A stretch of 64,000 nt of DNA, from contig JALGPY010000009.1 of assembly GCA_023055425.1 (NCBI GenBank), positions 31,663,275 through 31,727,274 on the forward strand. Direction: 5' to 3'. This DNA is from Linanthus parryae. Lineage: Eukaryota > Streptophyta > Magnoliopsida > Ericales > Polemoniaceae. The notes beneath the pieces were generated by a model. The model had not been told where the DNA came from and made no database searches. It saw nothing but the letters and a program-made list of their open reading frames with translations. Position 1 is the first letter of the stretch, and each line of letters begins with the position of its first letter. The translations under genes and the position numbers were made by a program. Below are positions 12,401-22,000 of this stretch, piece by piece.

Positions 12401-13377
12401 TACTAATCATTGGCAATGATATTTCTACTCTGCAATCTGTTAAAGATTGGCTACGAAAGTGCTTTGCAATGAAAGACTTAGGAGACGCAGCCTACATACT
12501 GGGTATAAAGATCTATAGAGATAGATCTAAAAGGTTGCTTGGCCTAAGTCAGAGTACATATATTGACAAGGTGTTGAAGAGGTTCAACATGCAACATTCC
12601 AAGAAGGGATTCTTGCCCATGTCACATGGAGTCACTCTTTCCAAGAATGACTGTCCTTCCAACGAGATGGAGAAGGACCGCATGAGCAGGATACCCTATG
12701 CTTCGGCCATAGGATCCATCATGTACGCCATGCTATGTACTAGACCAGACGTATCATACGCGTTGAGTATGATGAGCAGATACCAGTCCAATCCAGGTGA
12801 GAGTCACTGGATTGCTGTCAAGAACATCCTAAAGTACTTGAGAAGAACTAAGGATGTATTCTTGATATTTGGAGGAATGGAAGAGCTAAGTGTAAAGGGT
12901 TACACTGACGCAAGCTTCCAAACCGACAAGGATGATTACAGATCGCAGTCTGGATACGTGTTTTGCCTGAATGGAGGAGCTGTGAGCTGGAAGAGTTCCA
13001 AGCAAGGCACAGTTGCTGATTCTACAACAGAAGCTGAGTACATTGCTGCTGCGGAAGCAGCAAAAGAGGCAGTATGGATAAAGAAGTTTATCACTGAGCT
13101 CGGTGTGGTCCCTAGCATAGTGGATCCCGTAGAGTTGTACTGTGACAACTCTGGGGCAATCGCACAGGCAAAGGAACCAAGATCGCACCAAAAGTCAAAG
13201 CATGTACTTAGGAGATTCCATCTTATTCGTGATATGATCGATCGAGGAGATGTAAAGATATGCAAGATTCCGACAGATGACAACGTGTCAGATCCGCTTA
13301 CTAAACCTCTTGCGCAGCGAAAGCATGAAGGGCAGGCCAGATCTATAGGCATACGAGATGCGCCGGATTGGCTCTAG
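9442..13377 (+). CDS. Copia-1 gag-pol polyprotein, intact
   Basis: A single frame of 1311 codons from MANNNASSSS; a Met ten codons upstream (9412) is also in frame, but relatives share the MANN start. Domain order is typical Ty1/copia. Gag occupies residues 1-240, with a zinc knuckle CHYCSQPGHWRRNC near 248. Protease has the active site VLDTGCGSH near 293. Integrase has the HHCC zinc region from LWHCRLGH near 430 and the catalytic D, D, E in HTDVCGP, RSDRGGEY and VSERRN near 491, 555 and 591. Reverse transcriptase runs from KWVFKKK near 833 to YVDD near 982. RNase H runs from YTDASF near 1153. No stop or frameshift is present and all catalytic residues I looked for are there. It makes the virus-like particle and integrates element cDNA. 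The copia lineage is not assigned. Confidence 0.97.
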   Translation: MANNNASSSSLRSVLEKDKLSGTNFLDWYRNLRIVLKQEKKLYVLDTPIPDPPQDESLLAEVRARQKHIDDSNDVTCLMLCTMTGELQKQHENMEAYDMIRHLKQLFQEQARHERYEVSKALFKSSLAEGNPVGPHVLRMIGYIENLERLGFPLGQDLATDLVLQSLPDSYNQFIMNYNMNEINKSLPDLLNMLKTAEQSINKGKGKAIMMVHKKKSKSVASTSKGKRKKVAKSKDALKPSGGVAKGECHYCSQPGHWRRNCPKYLEDKKLGIVIPPPPGIYVIDVNLSISSSWVLDTGCGSHICRNVQDLKRSRRLRKGEIDLRVGNGAKVAALAVGVYELSLPSGLILELDNCFYVPAMSRNIISASCLDEKGFSISIKDKCCSIYFDSMHYCSAHLSNGLYILDLNNPIYNINTKRIKTNDLNPTYLWHCRLGHINEKRISRLHKDGLLDSFDLESFETCESCLLRKMTKSPFNKKGERTSELLALIHTDVCGPFPTPARGGYTYFITFTDDFSRYGFVYLMKDKSESFELFKEFKSEVEKQLGKSIKALRSDRGGEYLSQEFDEYLRECGIVSQLTPPGTPQWNGVSERRNRTLLDMVRSMMSQTDLPISFWGHALMTAAFTINRVPSKSVMKTPYEIWTGKRPIVSFMKIWGCDVYVKRLQTDKLGPKADKCKFVGYPKETKGYYFYNPTKNKVFVARTGVFLERELVSKEASGRVVELEEIHEPQTTEPIMEHEQEPQEVVEEPVQVTQELRRSGRVRHEPERYGLLVTEPDDVPLMDDEPANYGEAMSGPDSKKWLEAMRSEMDSMYTNKVWTLVEPPEGARPIGCKWVFKKKTDMDGKVVAYKGRLVAKGYRQIHGIDYDETFSPVAMTKSIRILLAIAAYYDYEIWKMDVKTAFLYGNLLEDVYMTQPEGFEDPENANKVCKLERSIYGLKQASRSWNRRFDDAVKEFGFIKNEDEPCVYKKVSGSSIVFLVLYVDDILIIGNDISTLQSVKDWLRKCFAMKDLGDAAYILGIKIYRDRSKRLLGLSQSTYIDKVLKRFNMQHSKKGFLPMSHGVTLSKNDCPSNEMEKDRMSRIPYASAIGSIMYAMLCTRPDVSYALSMMSRYQSNPGESHWIAVKNILKYLRRTKDVFLIFGGMEELSVKGYTDASFQTDKDDYRSQSGYVFCLNGGAVSWKSSKQGTVADSTTEAEYIAAAEAAKEAVWIKKFITELGVVPSIVDPVELYCDNSGAIAQAKEPRSHQKSKHVLRRFHLIRDMIDRGDVKICKIPTDDNVSDPLTKPLAQRKHEGQARSIGIRDAPDWL

Positions 13378-13380
13378 TGC

Positions 13381-13391
13381 AAGTGGGAGAC
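13381..13391 (+). other. Copia-1 polypurine tract
   Basis: AAGTGGGAGAC sits between the polyprotein stop and the 3' LTR, the expected plus-strand primer position. The same tract is found at the 3' LTR of Copia-2 (19078-19088, minus) and next to the Copia-3 LTRs. Confidence 0.85.
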
Positions 13392-14830
13392 TGTTGGAAT
13401 AGATGCCCTAGAGGCAATCGTAGATTTAGTATGAACAATGTTTTGGCTAGAATATTCATTTATTATTTATGGCGATATTTAATATAATGAAGTCCTTAGA
13501 TAAATTGTGTTATTTATCTTAAATGTCCCTAGTCCATTGTATTGATTAATAAGGACAATCAAATATAGACTAGTATATGGGTAGATTGATATGGAGATAT
13601 CAAGTCTAACATATGGGTATGCATTAGGAGTAATGGCATACTGGACTGACCCACGACGAAAAGGATACATTAGATTATGTGAAGTCACAATCGCTTTTCG
13701 TAGTGCTAATATTATTGCAATCCTTGGACTTGAAGTCACTAGATACTCTAGTTGTGAAATATTGCGCTTTGATGTTATCAAACGTTACACCGTAACTGGG
13801 TAATCATAAAGGTGGCTATCGGGCGTGATAGGAAGCAAGCTTAGAGATCGTAGTGATGTAGATAGGATTTGTCCCTCCCACATAATGGGGGTAAATATCC
13901 ACGGCCACTCGAGGGATGAGGCTTATTGAATGTCTGGCCAGACTCAGATAAATTAATATAGAGTTATTAATGTTATCTGCAAGCATAAGCATATTCCCAG
14001 GATCGAGGAACTATGGATTGGATATACGAGTGTGACTATTTATGTCTCGTGTCCAATCCGGATATGGAGACAAAGGGATAATGCAATATGACATATTGGG
14101 CACAAAGGTTTGTCGGGATCACTGACTATTTCTATTGGTTGGGTTGCATGGATGTGTTGCTAGACACCGCTCCATGTTAGTAACAGTTACTACCAACTAT
14201 ATATAAACCTATGGGGTCACACGTCAAATAGAGTAGAGCTAGATTTGGGATTAATTAATATGGATTAATTAATAGAAGGATCATTGTGCAACACCTTGCA
14301 AACTTAGTAGGACTAATTTGCAAGGAAGGGAATAGTTCTAGTCCTACTAGAATAAGAAAACTCTTTTATGGAAACAACAAGGAGTTGTTGGAGTATATAA
14401 AGGAGGCTCTAGCTTCCTTCCCACAACAAGAGTTATTAGTCATAACACACAAAGAGTGGGAGAGAGCAAAAGAGAGAGCAAGACAAGGTGCTAGGGCCGA
14501 AACCCTAGCCACCCGTCCGCCCCCCTACCCGACGGCAAAGAGAGGCCGCCCCTCTCTTGTGCTTTTGGTGATTTGTTGCTTTGATCTTCATCCCTCTTCC
14601 TCCAAGGTTCAAGCTAGCACTTGATTGAAGGAAGAATCTAGATCTCACCTCTAGACGTGGATCAACCGTAGAGACGAGGACATCATTCTTCGTGTGATCT
14701 CACAAACCAAAAGGTACACATCTTCTATGTCCTTAATCATGTTATGATGTCTCTTCCTGTGATCCTTGGTGGGCTTTGAGTAGGATTAATTTTTGTTATT
14801 CCGCTGCGTTACCTACGTCAAAACCCAACA
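13392..14830 (+). repeat. Copia-1 3' LTR
   Basis: 1439 bp, co-linear with the 5' LTR, with five substitutions and no indels. It is followed by GGGGG, matching the G run before the 5' LTR. Confidence 0.97.
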
Positions 14831-14880
14831 GGGGGGGCACAAATATTTGTACTTTAATTTAAATATAAATGGACAATCAA

Positions 14881-14950
14881 TATCTAGGCGAGTTGGTGAA
14901 GCAGTTTGTTTTTTACTTCGGCCACCAGGGTTCAAGTCCCCTTCGACGCG
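14881..14950 (+). repeat. tRNA-like segment in hAT element, forward
   Basis: A-box-like taggcgagttggtgaagc and B-box-like ggttcaagtccc are spaced much as in a tRNA gene. The acceptor stem does not pair well, so it is a degenerate tRNA-derived module and not a tRNA gene. Confidence 0.5.
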
Positions 14951-14997
14951 TTTAATTTTCCTGTTTTTTATTTCCTGTGGAAAAAAAATTTAAAAAT

Positions 14998-15067
14998 GCG
15001 CTTAGCCGGAATCGAACCCACGGCACTTCAAATTTATGCTAAGCGATTTAGCCAATGGGCTGGGCAC
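14998..15067 (-). repeat. tRNA-like segment in hAT element, reverse
   Basis: On the minus strand an A-box-like ttggctaaatcgcttagc is followed by the B-box-like gggttcgattcc about 40 bp later. Together with the forward segment at 14881 it forms a convergent pair separated by about 50 bp. Confidence 0.5.
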
Positions 15068-15213
15068 ACTTTTGTTAACAGGGGGGGGGGCACTTTTATT
15101 TTTATTACACAAACACCATTCATTTTTTTTTTTACAAATTAACGTCTATCTAGTGTTTTCGGAAAATTTTGGGGGGCACGTGCCCCCCGTGCCCCTACAT
15201 GGCTCCGCCCCTG

Positions 15214-15221
15214 TCTGTTAG
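15214..15221. repeat. 8-bp target-site duplication of hAT element, right
   Basis: TCTGTTAG, identical to 6387-6394. Confidence 0.9.
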
Positions 15222-16140
15222 AGATAAATCCATTTTGTTTAGGATAGATTAAAAAAGGCTAAATTATTTTAGTCTAGATGCTAGGAATTTTTCAATAATT
15301 CTATAAATTACATTACAAAGACTTATATGTCTATAGTCACTAACAGTTGATGGATTTTGAGTTTTGGGGATTCGCACAATTTCTGTTTTATTTATTTCTT
15401 TAAGCATGTGACCTGACTTAAGAAATCATAGAAAAACAGTAGCGGTAGAGGTTATGGGCCAAGATTTTTGGAAGAAATTTGTTGGAAGCCATAAGGCCCT
15501 AGAACTTTAAGAGGAGATATAGAAAAGACTGCATTCTAATCTCTTGAACTGAGAAGGTAGCAGACAGTAGATCTTATTACTAGAGACAGCATTTTTAAAA
15601 TATTAAAGAGTTGGCTAAAGGCAAACATATTATCGTTTTCAGAAAAGAGATCCTATAAAGTGGGAATAGGAGGAGAATAAATAGTACTACCTCTGTTTCG
15701 CATGTTTCAGCCTACTTCACTTTTTGTCACTATTCACTGGGTTACCTTCATCTGGTGATTTGATTAGCAAAATGATACAAGAATTTGGTAATCTTTGCAT
15801 GGTGTTATAGAAGAAAGTTTATTCTAAAATACCATGAAAAAATTGTTAAAAAATTACATCGTTTTGGTACCCAAATCACCAAGTCCAAGTGACTCAGTTA
15901 CGGGTTAAAAAGTCAAACGCAGACGAAACAGACGAAACGGAGGTAGTATGAAACATGAGAAACAAAACTTTCCTTAATTGAATCTAAGTTTGTAGTTAGT
16001 GAACCATCAGAATGTTGGATAGACCAAATAGAGCTAATTTTCTTCCTAATTTCAACGGTCTTTACTATTTCCGAGATTTCTTGGAAGAGAAAATTCAACT
16101 CCACCCCTTTCGCCTTCCCCTTAAGTTTATGTGAATGCAT
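15222..16140 (-). pseudogene. LINE reverse transcriptase, upstream part
   Basis: The minus strand from 16140 reads SIWSIQHSDGSLTTNLDSIKESFVSH, the linker typical between endonuclease and RT in plant L1-type LINEs. After the Stowaway insertion it continues, and from about 15395 it reads TEIVRIPKTQNPSTVSDYRHISLCNVIYRIIEK, the conserved I.LIPK...P....DYRPISLCNV.YKII.K block. It then runs into the hAT target site and resumes at 6386. In-frame stops and shifts are present. The joined RT region covers about 1 kb and is a pseudogene. Confidence 0.75.
15687..15946. mobile_element. Stowaway-like MITE (260 bp)
   Basis: Starts CTACCTCTGTTTCG and ends CGAAACGGAGGTAG (14-bp inverted repeat with one mismatch), flanked by TA on both sides. 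Ends of the CTCCCTCCGT type with TA duplication are the hallmark of Stowaway (Tc1/mariner) MITEs. It interrupts the LINE frame just after the FVSH residues. Confidence 0.8.
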
Positions 16141-16253
16141 AGAAAAAAAAAGGCGAATTAATTGATTCTAGAATTTTGAATCGATTTTCTAGAATTAAGT
16201 GCCATAAGTCAATGCTAAGAGCAATTGAGATTCCTTTTCTCATAAATTAAGCT

Positions 16254-16720
16254 TCAAATACTCGAATTAGAGAAGAATTGAATCGGATAGCTCAATAACT
16301 GAACGAATTGACCTTCGTCAAAATTCCCTTTAAGGAAACCAACAGGAAGCGACTCCGATTGGATTACTACCCTCGATATCCCTGCACAAGATTCACTGCA
16401 ACAAGTGTAAGTGCAGCCTTTAAATTCTATGAAATTTGATGAGCTTCTGGTTATTATTACCTCACTTGAAATCTTATCTGAATCGAACACAATTTTATTG
16501 CGAGCCAACCGAATTTCGTACAAGATAAAGGCGAGCACATTTTTCTGGTTTGGATTGAGCTTTCTAAGAATATCCAGAACGCGGTATTGCAATTTCAAGA
16601 TTATTGGTTAAAATTAAACCCCCAAAACAGTCGACTTCTAGATCTTTAGGAGCAGTCAAAAATATGGAAAATGTCTTCTTCTTACAATAACAAAATTCAC
16701 TCAGAACAGGTATTTAATAC
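16254..16720 (-). pseudogene. LINE zf-RVT / RNase H-region fragment
   Basis: The minus-strand frame 16598-16254 contains ILYEIRLARNKIVFDSDKIS, resembling the W..W..RN...F linker after RT in plant LINEs, followed by PVGFLKGNFDEG, which matches the start of the RNase H-like domain (PP.G..K.N.DG). The frame ends soon after. It lies 5' of the RT fragment on the minus strand, the wrong order for one LINE, so it is either a second LINE copy or a rearranged piece. Confidence 0.5.
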
Positions 16721-16920
16721 TGTTGTAAAACAATGTTTTTGAGAGATAGAAAATAAAGAGAGACGATACGTAGAAATAATTGTAGGAGTGATTCTCATTC
16801 AAATGTATAATAAACTCAACCCCAAGCCTCCTTATACAGGCATTATGTGATCCTTATGGGCAAGGTATAAACAAACAATCTCAACCCACTAATGTGACGG
16901 ATATTCACATAAGCCCAACA
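16721..16920 (-). repeat. 200-bp LTR of a minus-strand LTR element (Copia-type?)
   Basis: On the minus strand it runs TGTTGGGCTTATG...TTTTACAACA, with TGTTG/CAACA inverted ends. A purine-rich tcaagggggagtta lies 13 bp upstream (16934-16947), consistent with a 3' LTR read leftward. No partner LTR was found to the right, so boundaries are tentative. Confidence 0.5.
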
Positions 16921-17300
16921 ACGTATTTCATATAACTCCCCCTTGAATATTCACCACTACGATGCCTCACTTAAACCTTTTCATAAAAAATTCAGTTGAA
17001 AAAATCTATTACTAAAGAAAAAGAGTACATCGGTGAATTCTAATTACTTAGCATCAGTGATGACATTCTTCTGGAACGCATCTGAATAATCTTTGCGGCC
17101 TCGTTAAAAACCTTGCTAGGAAAAACTTCGTAGGACAAAAACCTCCGTGAAGTAAAAAGAGTGTCGCATTACTAAAATTTCATTGCATCTCCCCTCATTG
17201 GAGCATCTTGATACCTTACAAAAAAAATCCATTGAAAAAGTAATAATATAAATTCGAGGATTAAAAATCATAATTAAAACAATGCACATGCAGTTAAACT
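16921..17300 (-). other. Probable internal 3' region of the minus-strand LTR element
   Basis: Non-coding. It contains tgcggcctcgttaaaaacc near 17096, a phrase I know as recurrent in plant copia sequences. It may be continuous with 27060-29200, interrupted by a Sirevirus-like fragment and Copia-2. Confidence 0.35.
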
Positions 17301-17658
17301 ACTCGCGAGTATAAACTTTCAATTTTCTTTAGGTAAATATGTAAGTTCGGCTAGTTTCAAAGGCTTGAAACAGCTTGTGTGTTTCAAGGCCTTGAAACTG
17401 TTTTCAAATATTTGAACATACTGTGTAGTCTACAGCATGATCTTAGGGGGAGCTCATCTTCCTAATCTGATTCCCACCTCCCTATTCTTGATCATATGTA
17501 TTTTGATGTTGAAAGAAAAATCATTTTGTTGCACTAAAATGTTATTAATCCATCTGTTTGAACAAGTTTTTGCAGGGAAACTTATTACCTATTTTGTAGG
17601 GTTACTTGCATAAACTGTGTTCTTGCAGAAAATGAAACTGGATTGATAAATTGTTTAT
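17300..17658 (+). repeat. Left part of Sirevirus-like fragment split by Copia-2
   Basis: Contains a perfect palindrome TTCAAGGCCTTGAA (17383-17396) and an agggggagct purine tract near 17445. The same palindrome recurs at 26860 and 26928 on the other side of Copia-2, linking the two sides. It ends TTTAT, the candidate Copia-2 target duplication. Confidence 0.45.
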
Positions 17659-19077
17659 TATAGGGTTTTGATTCATGGATGCGCAAAGGAAACATAAACA
17701 AACATAACCCATGCAAAACCCTCCAAGGATCACAAGTCAAGAGACATAACGATGGTAAGAGAAGAAATCAATAACACACCTTAGGGTTTCTCCTTCGATG
17801 ACTTCAAACGCGAATTGTGTCACGTTCTCTATAATTGATCCACGCCTAGAATTGAATACTATATCTTCCAATCCTTGGTGCTAGCCCGGAATGAGGAAGA
17901 GGAAGAAGAATCATGCAAAACGAGACGAAACAAGGAGGTTTCGGCCTCCTTGTGGCCGACAAGGACGGGCGGCGGCAGAGGGGGGCGGCGGCTCCTCTTT
18001 GCTTGCTTGTTCTCTCCTTTTTGTTCTCTCCCACTCAAGTTATGGTCAATAAGGTCATAAGTGTGGGAAGGAAGGAAGGAGTGTCCTTTATATAATCCAA
18101 CAAAATCCTTGCCAACTACCTAAAGGACTTATTCTAGTCCTAATAGAATTCAATTTAGTCCCTTCCTTACAAATAAGTCCTACTAAGTTTGCAAGGTATT
18201 GCAAAGTGATCATTCTAATTAATTAATTCCCAAATCTAGCTCAACTCTATATAGCATGTGACCCCATAGGTTCTATCTAGTTGGTAGCAACAATTTGCTA
18301 ATATGGAGCGGTTTCTAGCAAAACATCCATTCTAGTCAACTAATAGAATAGTCATCTTGACAAACCTTGTACAAGTAATTGTCTCATCCCTTTGTCTCCA
18401 TATCCGGATTGGACACGAGACATACAAGTCACACTCGTATATCCAATCCACAGTTTCTCGATCCATGGGAATAGCCTTACTCGTGCAAATAACATCAATA
18501 TCCCATATTGATTTATTTGAGTCTGGCCAGACATTCTATAAGCACTATCCCTCGAGTGGCCTAGGATATTTGCTCCCGTTATGTGGGAGGGACAAATTCT
18601 ATCTACGTCCACTACGATCTCTAAGCTTTCTTCTTATTGTATCCGGTACACGCCTTTATAACTACCCAGTTACGGTGTAGCGTTTAACGCTACCAAAATC
18701 ACAATAATCCACAACTAGAATATATAGCGACTTCAAGTCTAAAGATGAAAATACCATTGTACCATGAGAAGCGCTTGTGACTTAACATAACGTGTATGTA
18801 GCCTTCTCGGAGATGGGTCAATCCAGTGCGTCATTACCCTTAATGCACACCTATGTGTTGGATTATGATATCTCCATATCGATCAAACCCCATACTAGTC
18901 TATAGATGATTGTCCTGTTAATCATTATACTGGACTAGGGATATTTAAGATAAATAACACAATTGTAAATCTAAGGACTTCATTATATTAAATCTCCAAT
19001 AAATAATAAAATGAATATTTCTAGCCACAAATAAATTCATACTAAACTAGATTGCCTCTAGGGCATCTATTCCAACA
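17659..19077 (-). repeat. Copia-2 3' LTR
   Basis: On the minus strand it starts TGTTGGAATAGATGCC and ends CCCTATA; the expected terminal CA is mutated to TA. It contains TATATAAA (18088-18095, minus). Preceded on the minus strand by the polypurine tract AAGTGGGAGAC (19078-19088). Confidence 0.9.
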
Positions 19078-19091
19078 GTCTCCCACTTGCA

Positions 19092-22000
19092 CTAGAGCCA
19101 ATCTGGCGCATCTCGTATGCCCATACTCCTAGTGTGCCCTTCATGCTTCCACTGCGCAAGCGGCTTTGTAAGCGGGTCTTACAGATTCTCATTTGTAGGA
19201 ATCTTGCATATCCGAACGTCTCCTCTATCGATAATATCTCGAATCATATGGAACTTCCTGAGCACGTGCTTGGATTTCTGGTGTGATCTGGGCTCCTTTG
19301 ATTGCGCGATCGCCCCAGTGTTGTCACAGTACAACTCAACTGGATCAGCAATGCTAGGAACCACACCAAGTTCAGAAACAAACTTTCTGATCGAAACAGC
19401 TTCCTTTGCTGCGCCATTTGCAGCAATGTACTCAGCCTCTGTTTTAAAATCAGCCACCGTCTCTTGCTTGGAACTCTTCCAGCTCACCGCTGCTCCATTC
19501 AGGAAAAAACACATATCCCGATTGTGATCTAAAGTCATCTCTGTCGGTTTGGAAGCTTGCATCTATGTAACCCCTTACACGCAACTCTTCCTCACCGCCA
19601 AATATCAAGAAAGCATCCTTAGTTCTTCTCAAGTACTTTAGGATGTTCTTGACTGAAATCCAGTGACTCTCACCCGGATTGGATTGGTATCTGCTTTTCA
19701 TACTCAAGGCATATGACACATCTGGTCTAGTACATAACATGGCGTACATGATAGATCCTATGGCCGAGGCATAGGGAATTCTACTCATGCGTTCCTTCTC
19801 AATCTCATTGGAAGGACAACCACTCTTCGAAAGAGTGATTCCATGTGACATGGGCAAGAATCCCTTCTTGGAATCTTGCATGTTGAACTGCTTCATCACC
19901 TTGTCAATATATGTACTTTGACTTAGGCCTAGCAGTCTCTTAGATCTATCTCTATAGATCTTTATACCGAGTATATAGGCTACTTCCCCTAATTCCTTCA
20001 TTGAGAAACACTTCCCTAGCCAATCTTTAACAGATTGCAGCATGGGAACGTCGTTTCCAATGAGTAGTATGTCATCCACATACAAGACCAGAAAGCTACA
20101 GAGCTCCCACTAACCTTCTTTCAGACAAAAGACTCATCTTTGTTTCTGATGAAGCCAAACTCTTTGACTACTTCATCAAAACGTCGATTCCAACTCCTAG
20201 AAGCTTGCTTCAATCTATAAATTGATCGTTGCAGCTTACAGACTTTGTTGGCTTGCTTTGGCTCTTCAAAACCCTCCGGCTGTATCATATACACGTCCTC
20301 GAGGAGATTCCCATAAAGGAATGCTGTTTTGACATCCATCTGCCAAATCTCATAGTCATGGTATGCTGCAATCGCAAGTAGGATTCGGATGGATTTGGTC
20401 ATAGCGACTGGTGAAAAGGTTTCATCATAGTCAATACCATGAATCTGTCTGAATCCTCTCGCCACCAATTCGCTCTTATAGGTAATCACATTACCATCCA
20501 TGTCGATCTTCTTCTTGAAGACCCACTTGCACCCTATGGGCCGCGCCCCTTTGGGTGGTTCCACCAAAGTCCATACTTTGTTGGTGTACATGGATTCCAT
20601 CTCGGATCTCATGGCTTCTAGCCACTTCTGAGAATCTGGGCCTTTCATGGCCTCTTCATAGGTAGTAGGCTCATAATCTATGAGCATCGTGTCACCGGAA
20701 TCAGTCACGAGAATTCCATACCTCTCGAGTTCCTGGCGCACTCTACTAGATCTACGAAGTTCTTGTGTTACCTGAACAGGCTGCCCCACAACTGTTTGTG
20801 GTTCATGTTCATGTTCCATAATCGGTTCAGTGATTTGTGGTTCTTGAATCTCTTCAATTTCTATAGTCCTCCCACTTGCTTCTTTAGAGACAAACTCTCT
20901 TTCTAGAAACACGCCGGTCCGAGCAACAAACACATTGTTCTCGGTTGGATTGTAGAAGTAGTAACCCTTAGTTTCCTTAGGGTACCCCATAAATTTACAC
21001 TTATCCGATTTTGGACCTAGCTTGTCTGATTGAAAACGTTTTACATAGACATCGCAGCCCCAAATCCTCATGAACTACAGTGTGGGACGCCTCCCACTCC
21101 ACATCTCATGTGGTGTCTTCATGACTGATTTAGATGGAACACGGTTAATGTTGAAAGCTACACTTAATAGAGCGTGGCCCCAAAACGATAATGGAAGATC
21201 GGTTTGACACATCATAGATCGAACCATATCCAATCTGGTTCCATTACACCTCTCAGACACGCCATTCCATTGTGGCGTTCCGGGTGGAGTGAGTTGGGAC
21301 ACGATCCCACACTCTCTAAGATAGTCGTCAAACTCTTGGCTCAAGTATTCTCCTCCACGATCCGATCGTAGAGTCTTGATACTTTTTCCAAGTTGCTTCT
21401 CTACTTCATTCTTGAATTCTCTGAACACTTCAAAGGATTTAGATTTGGCCCTCATGAGGTACACAAATCCATATCTATTGTAATCATCAGTAAATGTAAT
21501 GAAGTAGACGTAAGCACCCCTGGCTGGCGTGGAAAATGGCCCACACACATCAGTATGTATGAGTGCCAATTGCTCACTAGTCCTCTCTCCTTTCTTATTG
21601 AAAGGGGACTTTGTCATTTTTCCCAATAAATAAGCCTCACATGTCTCATATGATTCAAAATCAAATGAGTCTAGTAGTCCATCCTTATGGAGTCTAGATA
21701 CACGTTTCTCGTTTATGTGGCCTAAACGACAGTGCCATAAGTAAGCAAGATTTAAATCATTTATTTTAATCCGCTTGGTATTAATGTTGTAGACAGGATT
21801 GCTTAGATCAAGGACATACAGTCCATTAAATAATTGCGCACTAAAATAGTGAATATTATTCAAATAAAAGGAACAATAATTGTTCTTTATTGAAATAATA
21901 AAACCTTCCTTGTCCAAACAAGAAATAGAAATAATGTTTCTGCTCATAGCAGGCACAAAATAGCAATTATTTAATTCTAAAACTAATCATGAAGGCAGAG

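Larger units (their letters stand above)
6431..14830 (+). mobile_element. Copia-1: full-length, young Ty1/copia element
   Basis: 8400 bp with two 1439-bp LTRs, a tRNA-iMet-type primer site, an uninterrupted gag-pol polyprotein and a polypurine tract. The 5-bp target duplication is GGGGG, inside a G run of the host hAT element. I count 5 single-base differences between the LTRs (99.65% identity), which implies a very recent insertion. The decayed relatives Copia-2 and Copia-3 lie in the same window. All expected cis-sites and coding blocks are visible, so it could still be mobile. Confidence 0.97.
6395..15213 (+). mobile_element. Non-autonomous hAT element, split by Copia-1
   Basis: It starts CAGTGGCGGAGCCAGG and ends CATGGCTCCGCCCCTG, inverted termini that match over about 13-16 bp with few mismatches. 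It is flanked by the exact 8-bp duplication TCTGTTAG. Without the nested copia element it is about 415 bp: 36 bp at 6395-6430 plus 14831-15213, less the 5-bp copia duplication. It has no transposase. The right part carries two tRNA-like segments in opposite orientation and several G runs. The element sits inside a LINE reverse transcriptase. Confidence 0.85.

Noticed and set aside
14881..15067. True tRNA genes
   Set aside because: A and B boxes are present but acceptor and anticodon stems do not form; the segments sit in a MITE.
18352..18680. Overlapping ORFs of 86 and 107 codons, repeated at 25419, 42900 and 51460
   Set aside because: Conserved only because they lie in related LTRs; both strands open by chance.
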